This document shows, piece after piece, positions 1 to 6,224 of a DNA stretch of 7,039 nt. Under the pieces are notes generated by a model. The model made no database searches, was not told the origin of the DNA, and worked only from the letters and a program-made list of their open reading frames with translations. Positions within the stretch are counted from its first letter, which is position 1. Each line of letters opens with the position of its first letter. The DNA is from an uncultured Lachnospiraceae bacterium. Its GTDB lineage: Bacteria; Bacillota_A; Clostridia; Lachnospirales; Lachnospiraceae. The stretch is taken from NCBI GenBank assembly GCA_947177885.1, contig CAMWWF010000150.1, positions 1-7,039 of the forward strand, in the 5' to 3' direction. Position numbers and translations under genes: made by a program.

Positions 1-108
1 GCATATAAGGATATGCTGGAAAGTCTGAGTATTGCGGAGGGAGAAGGCAGAACCTGTATGGAAAACGCTTACAGCAAAGAGGAAATGGCGGAATTGCTGG
101 GAAAATAG
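1..108 (+). CDS. C-terminal end of an unidentified upstream protein (partial)
   Basis: The first base is in frame with a coding stretch of 35 codons that ends in TAG at 106-108. The peptide is hydrophilic and helix-like, finishing with KEEMAELLGK, which looks like a genuine protein C-terminus. The 61-nt gap to the next gene, on the same strand and with its own ribosome-binding site, suggests a shared transcript with the lyase. By context it could be part of the same sugar-use operon (for example an oxidoreductase, a transporter part or another glycosidase), but nothing in the 35 residues identifies a family. The longer reading frame of the lyase overlaps this stretch only because its true start lies further downstream. 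Confidence 0.6.
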   Translation, partial: AYKDMLESLSIAEGEGRTCMENAYSKEEMAELLGK

Positions 109-151
109 TGGCAATTGTTCAGAGTGGACAAAGGCCATTGAGATGTGTGAC

Positions 152-158
152 GAGGAGG
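152..158 (+). promoter_or_regulatory. Ribosome-binding site that sets the PL26 start
   Basis: GAGGAGG lies 11 nt before ATG 170. The same frame stays open back to ATG 32, but that start would overlap the upstream gene, lacks a Shine-Dalgarno sequence, and would add 46 basic residues unlike the family. ATG 143 also lacks a good site, and TTG 161 is too close (2 nt) to the AGGAGG. ATG 170 is therefore preferred, although 11 nt is slightly long spacing. Confidence 0.65.
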
Positions 159-169
159 CTTTGAAGAGT

Positions 170-2842
170 ATGAAGTTAAGAAGGTTAAGGAAGGACACCC
201 TGTCAGGATATACCACTTTTGGCTGTATGTGGCGGAAGGGAAAATGTACGGAGAAGACGGTTTATCTCTGTACCGATCCGGAAGGAAAGAAGGTGCCGGT
301 CCAGTCAAGGGTCACAGCCTACTGGCCTGACGGTTCCGTGAAATGGACTGCCCATACGGCGGAGAGTGCTCTGTTGGGAGAGGAGATCGAAGTCCTTCCG
401 GAAGAAGAGCATGTTGTTTGTATAGCGGCTGACCGGGAGAAGGGCGGCGCGGGAATATCAGCTTTGGGACTGCCCGGCATATCGATCGAGGAGGAAGGGG
501 CAGAGATCCGGATAAATAACGGAAGATATTGTATCGGGGTCAGCAGAGGATCCGACTGTCTGTTTGACAGGATCTATGCGGATAAAGGGGAAACTGCCTC
601 CTTGGGCAGAGCCGTTCTGCAGTTGGAGGAGCCTGTACAGATAGACGGATATGAGGCGAAGGTGACGAAACCCTATACGGGAGTGATAAAGGAAATAGAG
701 ATCGAAGAGCAGGGAGCGCTGCAGTGCATTTTGAAATATACCGGTTGTCACAGGAATAAGGACGGCGAGGAAAAAATGCCGTTTGTGATCCGTATGCGGG
801 TTAATTGGGATTGTCCCACCTTGCATTTTACCCATACCTTTCTCTATGACGGCGACGAGGACAGGGATTTCTTAAAGGGGTTGGGGATCACCTTTGAGAC
901 GCCTCTGTCCGGTGAGATCTATAACAGGCATATTAAGGTTCAGGGAGATCACGGTGTATTTCATGAGGTTATGGTACCTGTCATGTCGTGGCATCCCCCG
1001 GTTCCAATGAAATTATATGAGGCACAGATCAGAGGGGAGAAGCTGGTGTTGGAGGGGGAGGAACTTGCCAATGTCAACAAGATGCTTCAGGATACCCCTT
1101 ACTGGAGCGCCTACGATGTCTGTCAGGACAGCGCCAGCCATTTTATGATACGGAAAAAACTGGAGCCCGATAACTGCTGTTACATAGAAAGTCTCCACGG
1201 AAATCGCACCAGAGGAGCGCTGGCATATGGCTCCGGGGCAGGCAGTGTTCTGGTATGTATCCGTGATTTCTGGGAGAAATATCCTTCCGGTTACACGGTG
1301 AAAGGGTTGGACAGCGACAGGGCGGAGTGCAGTATCTGGTTCTGGTCACCTTCTGCAGCGCCCATGGATTTCCGGCATTATGCCAACAGAGGTTATAACC
1401 AGGTCTGCTATGAGGGATATGATTACAAGGGAGCCACACCGGACGGCATTGCCTGTACCAATGAGTGCATAGTCAGCTTTTCCGATGAAATGATCCCCGG
1501 GGACGAAGAGGTGCTGCAGTTCGCGGAACAGGCAGACAGGCCCCCTGTCTATGTGGGAACACCGGAGTTCTATCATGAAATGCAGGCTTTCGGATACTGG
1601 TCTCTGCCTTCTGAAAATACGGAGATGGAGAGGTGGCTGGAGGAGCAGCTGGAGCGTGCCTTTGACTTTTATAAGGGAGAGGTGGAACAGCGCGGCTGGT
1701 ATGGTATGTTCAATTACGGCGATATCATGCATACTTACGATAAAGTACGTCATCAGTGGAAATACGATATCGGCGGCTATGCGTGGGATAACACAGAGCT
1801 GGTGCCCACCCTGTGGCTGTGGCTTTATTTTATGCGGACGGGCAGGGAGGATGTATTTACCTTTGCGGAGAAGCTTTCCCGCCATGCCTCCGAGGTGGAT
1901 GTGTACCATATGGGAAAATATAAGGGGCTGGGTTCCAGACATAATGTGCGCCACTGGGGCTGCCCCTGTAAGGAGGCCCGGATTGCCATGGCATCCCACC
2001 ACCGTTATCTCTACTATATGACGGGGGACAGACGTCTGGAGGATATCTTTGAGGAATTAAAGGATAATGAACTGAGCTTTCTGAACAAGGATCCCCTGGG
2101 AGATTTCTTCGATAAGAAGGATATGGTATATCCCAGCCATGCCAGAAGCGGGCCGGACTGGTCCTCCCTGTGTTCCAACTGGATGACCAGATGGGAGAGA
2201 TTTAATGACGGGCGCTATCTGGAAAAGATCCGGGTGGGTATTGAAGATATCAGACAGGCTCCGCTGAAGCTTGTATCGGGGCCGGACTTTGAATTCGATC
2301 CGGAGACCTGTCATCTGCGTTATATCGGCGAAAGGACCACGGGAGGCTGTCATCTGCAGATCTGTATGGGGGCGCCCCAGGTGTGGACGGAATTGGGCGA
2401 CCTGATGGAAGACGAGGAATGGAAGCACATGGTGGCGGATCTGGGGAGGTTCTATTATCTGCCCAGGGAGGAACAGCTGGAGGAATCCAACGGCCTGGTG
2501 GGCAGCCGGGAATTCAGCCTGCCCTTTATGGCGTCAGGTATTGCCGCGTATGGAGCGTGGTATTTAAAGGATGATGTGCTGGCCATGCGGACATGGAAAA
2601 TACTGCTGCATACCCAGATAAACGGTGATAACCATGAGGGATTTGCCCATAGCTTTTTAAAGGACTGCGGTAATCAGGAGCAGCTGAAGGAAATCCCCTG
2701 GATCACTACAAACTTTGTGGCCCAGTTCTGCCTGAATGTGATCATGGCGCTGGACTTTATCCGGGAGAAACTGCCGGCAACTATGGAGGAAGCAGTGAAG
2801 CTGGTGTCGGATCTGGATGAGAGCACTTTCCGGAAGGCATAA
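170..2842 (+). CDS. Exo-rhamnogalacturonan lyase family protein (PL26, PcRGLX/YetA-like)
   Basis: This is an 890-residue protein of the family that includes the Penicillium chrysogenum exo-rhamnogalacturonan lyase (PL26) and Bacillus subtilis YetA (about 857 residues). Members have an N-terminal RIFT barrel, a central beta-sandwich and a C-terminal alpha/alpha toroid; here these fall roughly at residues 1-100, 105-455 and 460-870. Recognisable stretches are QSRVTAYWPDGSVKW near 45-59, FNYGDIMHTYD at 514-524, GGYAWDNTE at 535-543, SRHNVRHWGCP at 589-599 and GDNHEGFAHSF near 819-829. The family enzyme beta-eliminates rhamnogalacturonan-I chains exo-wise, giving an unsaturated galacturonosyl-rhamnose. 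There is no signal peptide, so it should act in the cytoplasm on imported oligosaccharides. The GH88 enzyme downstream would remove the unsaturated sugar. Family assignment is from remembered motifs; exact substrate is inferred, since bacterial YetA proteins are poorly characterised. Confidence 0.85.
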   Translation: MKLRRLRKDTLSGYTTFGCMWRKGKCTEKTVYLCTDPEGKKVPVQSRVTAYWPDGSVKWTAHTAESALLGEEIEVLPEEEHVVCIAADREKGGAGISALGLPGISIEEEGAEIRINNGRYCIGVSRGSDCLFDRIYADKGETASLGRAVLQLEEPVQIDGYEAKVTKPYTGVIKEIEIEEQGALQCILKYTGCHRNKDGEEKMPFVIRMRVNWDCPTLHFTHTFLYDGDEDRDFLKGLGITFETPLSGEIYNRHIKVQGDHGVFHEVMVPVMSWHPPVPMKLYEAQIRGEKLVLEGEELANVNKMLQDTPYWSAYDVCQDSASHFMIRKKLEPDNCCYIESLHGNRTRGALAYGSGAGSVLVCIRDFWEKYPSGYTVKGLDSDRAECSIWFWSPSAAPMDFRHYANRGYNQVCYEGYDYKGATPDGIACTNECIVSFSDEMIPGDEEVLQFAEQADRPPVYVGTPEFYHEMQAFGYWSLPSENTEMERWLEEQLERAFDFYKGEVEQRGWYGMFNYGDIMHTYDKVRHQWKYDIGGYAWDNTELVPTLWLWLYFMRTGREDVFTFAEKLSRHASEVDVYHMGKYKGLGSRHNVRHWGCPCKEARIAMASHHRYLYYMTGDRRLEDIFEELKDNELSFLNKDPLGDFFDKKDMVYPSHARSGPDWSSLCSNWMTRWERFNDGRYLEKIRVGIEDIRQAPLKLVSGPDFEFDPETCHLRYIGERTTGGCHLQICMGAPQVWTELGDLMEDEEWKHMVADLGRFYYLPREEQLEESNGLVGSREFSLPFMASGIAAYGAWYLKDDVLAMRTWKILLHTQINGDNHEGFAHSFLKDCGNQEQLKEIPWITTNFVAQFCLNVIMALDFIREKLPATMEEAVKLVSDLDESTFRKA

Positions 2843-2909
2843 GGACTCCGCAGTATATCTCCGGTGAAGGAAAGCATCGGGTGTACGGGTGGGACAAGAG
2901 GGAGGAAAG

Positions 2910-3452
2910 ATGGACGAGAGGGCATTGCCGGAACGCTTGGAAAGAAAAGTAATCTACGAAAGCGACTATGTCTGCCTTTATACGGACAGGGTGAGATTAT
3001 CCGATGGCTCTGTCATAGGGAAGTATCATCAGATCCATTATCCTCATGAAGCAGTGAGCATTGTCTTGTTCAACGAGAAGGAAGAGGTGCTGTTGATCCG
3101 GTCAAAGCGTTATACCGTGATGCGTCTGGAATGGGAAATCCCCGCAGGCAGCGTGGAAGCCGGGGAATCAAAGGAAGAGGCCGCCCGCCGGGAATGCCGG
3201 GAGGAAACGGGATGCACGGTTAAGAATTTGACCTTTTTATGCACTCATAACCCGTCGAACGGAATGTCCGACGGTATATGCCATGTTTTTGCGGCAAGAA
3301 TTGATTCGGAGTCCATGGACTTTGATGAGAATGAGGTAAAAACGAAAAAGTGGGGTTCAAAACCCGATGTCATAAAGCTGCTGAAAAAGCACGAAACGAA
3401 GGATGGGGTTTCTATCCTGGCACTGCTTTATGCGTTTGAATTTTACAAGTAA
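2910..3452 (+). CDS. Nudix hydrolase, ADP-ribose pyrophosphatase type
   Basis: This 180-residue protein contains a perfect Nudix box, GX5EX7REUXEEXGU, at residues 80-102 (G80, E86, R94-E95, E98-E99, G101), which binds the catalytic divalent metal. A proline (P115) 14 residues after the box glycine and the C-terminal helix KDGVSILALLYAFEF resemble ADP-ribose pyrophosphatases, which split ADP-ribose into AMP and ribose 5-phosphate. Other nucleoside-diphosphate sugars are possible substrates. It is soluble and cytoplasmic. ATG 2910 is chosen because GAGGGAGG (2898-2905) lies 4 nt before it; an in-frame GTG at 2889 would add seven residues and would swallow that site. It sits 67 nt after the lyase and 95 nt before GH88 on the same strand, so may be co-transcribed, though its link to pectin use is unclear. 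Confidence 0.88.
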   Translation: MDERALPERLERKVIYESDYVCLYTDRVRLSDGSVIGKYHQIHYPHEAVSIVLFNEKEEVLLIRSKRYTVMRLEWEIPAGSVEAGESKEEAARRECREETGCTVKNLTFLCTHNPSNGMSDGICHVFAARIDSESMDFDENEVKTKKWGSKPDVIKLLKKHETKDGVSILALLYAFEFYK

Positions 3453-3457
3453 TGATT

Positions 3458-3475
3458 AGAGTGTGTTTGAAAAAT
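3458..3475 (+). repeat. Solo arm of the 75-bp palindromic repeat
   Basis: AGAGTGTGTTTGAAAAAT matches 17 of 18 bases of the arm of the 5011-5085 element (reverse complement of 5067-5084, AGAGCGTGTTTGAAAAAT). It starts 5 nt after the Nudix stop codon. No matching opposite arm is visible before the GH88 start, so it looks like a decayed or partial copy. The rest of the 3453-3547 gap holds no convincing promoter or terminator. Confidence 0.55.
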
Positions 3476-3547
3476 GGTTCAGACCGGGGAATTGCTGTAT
3501 AAGATTATTCAGGAACAGTAAGAGGAAGAAAAGATGAGGATAGTGAT

Positions 3548-4681
3548 ATGAGATATGAAATTACCCCGCAGGAGCGGGAATGGGCACAGCAGACATGGGA
3601 GAAGCTGGAGACAAAGATCGCGGCGCAGAATGAGCGCCTGGGCAGTAAAATGCCCTATATTCCCGTGGATGGCAGATATGAGGACATGGGTGAGGAACAT
3701 CTGACCTGGTGGACCAACAGCTTTTGGAGCGGGATTCTCTGGCAGGCGTACCATGCCACAGGAAAACAGACTTATGCAGATAATGCAGCGGCCACGGAGG
3801 CAAGACTGGACCGGGCGTTGGAGGAGTACACGGGGCTTGACCATGACATCGGTTTTATGTGGCTCCATACGGCGGTGGCGGATTACCGGCTGACGGGAAA
3901 TGAGCAGTCCAGGCTGCGGGGGCTCCGTGCGGCGGCGATCCTGGCGAGCCGTTTTCAGCCTGCGGGAAACTATTTCCGCGCTTGGAACCACGGGGAAGAC
4001 AGCGTGGCGATCATCGACTGTCTCATGAACCTGCCCATCCTTTACTGGAGCAGTGAGACCACAGGAGATTCCGCATGGAAGAAGCTTGCTATGGCACACG
4101 CGGATATGGCGCTGCAGGAGATCCTCAGACCGGACGGCTCCAGCAATCACATCGTGGCTTTTGACAGGGAGACAGGGGAAGTGACGAAGAAGCCCGGGGG
4201 ACAGGGGTATGGAGAGGGTTCTTCCTGGACCAGAGGACAGGCCTGGGCGATCTACGGCATGGCATTATCCTATCAACACACCGGGAAACAGGAATATCTG
4301 GACGCCTCCAAACGGACAGCCCATTATTTTCTGGCAAATGCGGCTCTGGCGGATTATGATGTGGTAATTGATTTCAGGTCGCCTTCAGAGCCTGTCTACT
4401 ATGACAATACGGCGGCAGCCTGCGCGGCATGCGGCTTGTTGGAGCTATCGGAGCATGTACCGGAGCCGGAGAAGCCTCTTTATGTGAAATCGGCGGTAAA
4501 GCTGCTGCAAAGGCTGACAGAGCGTTTCTGTAACTGGAATGCGGAGGAAGACGGGATCACTACGAAGGGCAGCGCACGATATGACAGGGCTTCCGACAGA
4601 GAGGGGCCCATCATTTACGGGGATTACTTTCTGGTGGAAGGAATTCTGAGACTTCTGGAGAAGGATTTCCTGATTTGGTAG
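3548..4681 (+). CDS. GH88 unsaturated uronyl (glucuronyl/galacturonyl) hydrolase
   Basis: At 377 residues this has the length of Bacillus sp. GL1 unsaturated glucuronyl hydrolase and an (alpha/alpha)6-barrel pattern. The two catalytic aspartates of GH88 (D88 and D149 in the GL1 enzyme) correspond to D100 in LDHDIGFMW and D157 in IIDCLMNLPILYW. Other family blocks are WWTNSFWSGILWQAY at 54-68 and SSWTRGQAWAIYG at 225-237. The enzyme hydrates the 4,5-double bond of a terminal unsaturated uronic acid, releasing it and the remaining sugar. There is no signal peptide, so it is cytoplasmic. Together with the PL26 lyase it would finish breakdown of lyase products; rhamnogalacturonan clusters more often use GH105, so glycosaminoglycan-like or other uronates remain possible. 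The start is supported by GAGGA at 3536-3540, 7 nt upstream. The protein ends in FLIW. Confidence 0.9.
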   Translation: MRYEITPQEREWAQQTWEKLETKIAAQNERLGSKMPYIPVDGRYEDMGEEHLTWWTNSFWSGILWQAYHATGKQTYADNAAATEARLDRALEEYTGLDHDIGFMWLHTAVADYRLTGNEQSRLRGLRAAAILASRFQPAGNYFRAWNHGEDSVAIIDCLMNLPILYWSSETTGDSAWKKLAMAHADMALQEILRPDGSSNHIVAFDRETGEVTKKPGGQGYGEGSSWTRGQAWAIYGMALSYQHTGKQEYLDASKRTAHYFLANAALADYDVVIDFRSPSEPVYYDNTAAACAACGLLELSEHVPEPEKPLYVKSAVKLLQRLTERFCNWNAEEDGITTKGSARYDRASDREGPIIYGDYFLVEGILRLLEKDFLIW

Positions 4682-4682
4682 G

Positions 4683-4997
4683 TTTGACTTGAGCCAGAAA
4701 AATATAAGGATATTTGACCTGTGCTATTTTCTGGCAGGCCTGTTGGCGGAAGAAACCTCCGAAGCGTTTACCCGGAGAGAATGGCTGGAAAATGTGGAAG
4801 CGGTTCTTGCAGGCTATGAAAGTATCACAAAGCTTTCAGTATAGGAAAAGAAGGCTTTTTGCTGCGTGGCGGAATGCATCGAAATTCTGTTTGCGGCATA
4901 TTTTTCGGGCATTCAGGATACAAAGCTTGCAAAGGATGCCTGTCGGATACTGGATTTTATCCGGGACTGTGAAGAAGATCTGGCAAAGGATTTATGA
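4683..4997 (+). pseudogene. 3' remnant of a phosphotransferase (APH-type) gene with an internal stop
   Basis: One base after the GH88 stop, a coding-like frame begins with FDLSQKNIRIFDLCYFLAGL. This resembles the segment after the DFD metal-binding motif of aminoglycoside/choline-kinase-like phosphotransferases (usual form: IDFDLSQ.NIRIFD.CY), the C-terminal third of that family. The frame continues for 53 codons, meets TAG at 4842-4844, then resumes in the same frame with EKKAFCCVAECIEILFAAYF and ends naturally at TGA 4995-4997. The N-terminal lobe, the catalytic HGD loop and most of the DFD motif are missing, and the upstream frame is closed by TGA at 4671-4673, inside GH88. No start codon or ribosome-binding site is suitable, so it cannot encode an active enzyme. 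A deletion or recombination at the GH88 end is the likely cause. Family assignment is by eye. Confidence 0.7.
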
Positions 4998-5010
4998 TAG
5001 GATCGTATAT

Positions 5011-5085
5011 CAGAGCGTGTTTGATAATTGCATCCCGCAAAGTGTGACGTACATCCCGGGGAAAGTATTTTTCAAACACGCTCTG
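5011..5085. repeat. 75-bp palindromic (MITE- or REP-like) repeat element
   Basis: CAGAGCGTGTTTGA at 5011-5024 is perfectly inverted at 5072-5085 (TCAAACACGCTCTG). About 12 further bases of each arm are related but imperfect, giving a large potential hairpin around a core containing GTGTGACGTACATCCCGG. Outside the arms, GATCG (5001-5005) and CGATC (5096-5100) extend the symmetry with unequal gaps. The element lies between the pseudogene and the convergent YjbR-like gene and gives that gene its last four codons and stop. A second, partial copy of an arm occurs at 3458-3475, which shows that it is a dispersed repeat. It encodes no transposase; mobility in trans is inference. Confidence 0.75.
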
Positions 5086-5872
5086 GTGCTCCATTCGATC
5101 TTTTTTTTAAATCCTGACTCAGACGGTCAGGAATGCCGCGGGGGCCTCTGACAGCGAAAATGTTGTATTCCGCTTTCAGCTTATCGAAGGGAAAACGATC
5201 TGGCTTATACCGTTTTAACAGCTTTATTTTCATCAGACTTTTGATGGTAAGGTTTTCATCCTGATAGTGATGTGGAATATCGGTCTCCAGTACTTTACAT
5301 TTGTACAGGATTGCAGATATCGGTGCGGCCACATACAGAAACACGGTATCTTTTGATTTGATGCCATTTCCCTGCTTCCAGTCAATGACATCTGTGGCGT
5401 CAAAGGCGTGTTCAATGTCGTAATATTTCGGGTTGGCCGGGATGATCCACTCCTTTGGCGGTCTGAGCTTTGCTTTCTTTTCTTTCGAGGCTGTGGCCTG
5501 ATAGCTCATATCGATCATGTCGCAGACCCTGTCGAAGGGGACGGTTCCGTCCAGAAGAATGGAGATCCAGCTTTTCTTGCTCATGTGATAACCCGGGAAA
5601 AAGCCATTCTGCTGAAGCAGGATGTCATGGAGCATGGGATCGTCGGTTTTGACATTCAGGGTGCAGACATATCCCTCTTCCGGAAATCCGAATTTACTCC
5701 GGGATACCTCCATTACAAGTCCGTACCATTTCTGATTGTCCTCATGGCGGAAAACGGCGGCGTCCGGAGAAGTTTTCCAGAGATATTCTATCCGGCTTTT
5801 GTATTTCTTTTTGACATAATTCAGAACCGCTTCTCTCAGGGAGCCGTTTATCAATTCATTTTCCCTGTTCAT
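5072..5872 (-). CDS. MmcQ/YjbR-family protein with C-terminal PUA/EVE-like domain
   Basis: This 266-residue protein joins two parts. Residues about 12-128 follow the MmcQ/YjbR fold: a predicted-to-be-expressed region AAVFRHEDNQKWYGLVM, then LNVKTDDP and PGYHMSKKSWISILLDGTVP, which is the family hallmark. Residues about 138-257 begin PKEWIIPANPKYYDIEHAF and include VFLYVAAPISAILYKCKV, which resembles PUA-like folds of the EVE/ASCH kind that bind modified bases or RNA. YjbR proteins are described as CyaY-like DNA-binding candidates, but their biochemical role is unsettled. The start ATG at 5872-5870 has AAAGGTG 5 nt upstream and a strong promoter at 5954-5983. The last codons run through an A8 tract and into the 75-bp repeat, so the C-terminal tail (about RSNGAPERV) is probably not ancestral. 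The YjbR part is confident; the EVE-like part is by eye. Confidence 0.82.
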   Translation of the reverse strand: MNRENELINGSLREAVLNYVKKKYKSRIEYLWKTSPDAAVFRHEDNQKWYGLVMEVSRSKFGFPEEGYVCTLNVKTDDPMLHDILLQQNGFFPGYHMSKKSWISILLDGTVPFDRVCDMIDMSYQATASKEKKAKLRPPKEWIIPANPKYYDIEHAFDATDVIDWKQGNGIKSKDTVFLYVAAPISAILYKCKVLETDIPHHYQDENLTIKSLMKIKLLKRYKPDRFPFDKLKAEYNIFAVRGPRGIPDRLSQDLKKRSNGAPERV

Positions 5873-5953
5873 CTGATCACCTTTCTGCGTTTGGCATATT
5901 GTATCGGCTTCGCCCCAGAGGAATCGCAGAGCCGAAAATGTCTCTTTTTCGAA

Positions 5954-5983
5954 ATTATATCACAGTTACAGACTGAATGCCAG
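5954..5983 (-). promoter_or_regulatory. Sigma-A promoter with extended -10 for the YjbR/EVE-like gene
   Basis: Reading the minus strand, TGATATAAT (5962-5954) is a perfect extended -10 (TGnTATAAT). CTGGCA (5983-5978) is a 4/6 match to the -35 with an 18-bp spacer. Transcription should begin near 5947, giving a leader of about 75 nt before ATG 5872. Confidence 0.7.
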
Positions 5984-6075
5984 AAAGAATGGTTTCAATA
6001 TATAACCTGGGTTTTGGTTCCTGTGTTTCGGAGGTGAACCGGTAAATCCGCTGTTCCAGATTTTGTTTCGGGATA

Positions 6076-6104
6076 TTGAAGCAGGATTATGTGCGTGCTA
6101 AAAT
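6076..6104 (+). promoter_or_regulatory. Sigma-A promoter for the membrane-anchored protein
   Basis: TTGAAG (6076-6081) and TAAAAT (6099-6104) are separated by 17 bp, a consensus spacing, with 4/6 and 5/6 matches to the -35 and -10. Transcription would start near 6111, leaving a leader of about 100 nt before ATG 6214. Confidence 0.6.
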
Positions 6105-6125
6105 AAAAAGGATAAAAAAGATTTT

Positions 6126-6224
6126 ATGGGATCAGGCAGCATTTTTATCAGGCGGGAGATATGCCTGACAGCGGCGAAGGTGTTTTCGCAGAGTAACCTT
6201 GAGGAATATACGGATGAATTTTAA
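6126..6224 (+). other. Possible 32-codon leader ORF overlapping the next gene's start
   Basis: An ATG at 6126 opens a 32-residue frame (MGSGSIFIRREICLTAAKVF..., ending SNLEEYTDEF) that stops at TAA 6222-6224, 11 nt inside the following gene. It lies wholly downstream of the predicted transcription start. Its own ribosome-binding site is weak (AGGA about 12 nt upstream). It could serve translational coupling, could be a gene remnant, or could be chance. Confidence 0.25.
6148..6168 (+). other. Small hairpin in the leader, with a competing upstream arm
   Basis: TCAGGC (6148-6153) pairs with GCCTGA (6163-6168) around a 9-nt loop. A second ATCAGGCA at 6131-6138 can pair over 7 bp with TGCCTGA at 6162-6168, so two structures compete for one arm. 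No U-tract follows, so it is not a terminator. Confidence 0.35.

Larger units (their letters stand above)
5873..6213. other. Divergent intergenic region, 341 bp
   Basis: The region separates two divergently transcribed genes. It holds a minus-strand promoter (5954-5983), a plus-strand promoter (6076-6104), a small plus-strand ORF overlapping the next gene (6126-6224) and a short hairpin (6148-6168). A 6-bp inverted repeat, TCGGCT at 5904-5909 and AGCCGA at 5930-5935, lies in the 5' leader of the minus-strand gene. Between the promoters (5984-6075) there is only a GGTTC/GAACC pair at 6016-6040 of unknown meaning. No tRNA, riboswitch or terminator is recognisable. Confidence 0.6.

Noticed and set aside
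32..169. N-terminal extension of the PL26 frame to ATG 32
   Set aside because: It overlaps the end of the upstream coding sequence, has no ribosome-binding site, and its residues do not resemble the family; GAGGAGG before ATG 170 marks the better start.
1346..2002. 218-codon open frame on the minus strand inside the lyase gene
   Set aside because: It is antisense to conserved PL26 toroid sequence, lacks a ribosome-binding site, and has a composition typical of a shadow of a GC-rich gene.
3467..3506. Possible promoter (TTGAAA with TATAAG) before GH88
   Set aside because: The spacer is about 25 bp, and the TTGAAA belongs to the repeat arm; not a credible sigma-A promoter.
3535..3552. Alternative ATG at 3535 for GH88
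   Set aside because: It is out of frame with GH88 and stops after five codons.
3509..4150. 213-codon minus-strand frame opposite GH88
   Set aside because: It mirrors the GH88 coding frame and shows no protein-family features.
5011..5108. Intrinsic terminator formed by the palindrome plus the T8 run
   Set aside because: The T8 tract begins 15 nt after the right arm, the loop is about 47 nt, and the T8 run is explained as coding A8 of the minus-strand gene. A role in ending transcription is possible but not shown.
4714..5151. 145-codon plus-strand frame across the pseudogene and repeat
   Set aside because: Its first part is Arg/Trp/Lys-rich and out of frame with the phosphotransferase remnant, so it is a shadow; only the repeat portion is of interest as a repeat-encoded frame.
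5408..6037. 209-codon plus-strand frame opposite the YjbR/EVE-like gene
   Set aside because: It is antisense to a gene with recognisable domains and its own promoter, and extends through that promoter.
6016..6040. GGTTC...GAACC pair resembling a tRNA T-arm or hairpin
   Set aside because: The 15-nt loop and lack of other tRNA arms or a T-tract make it most likely chance.
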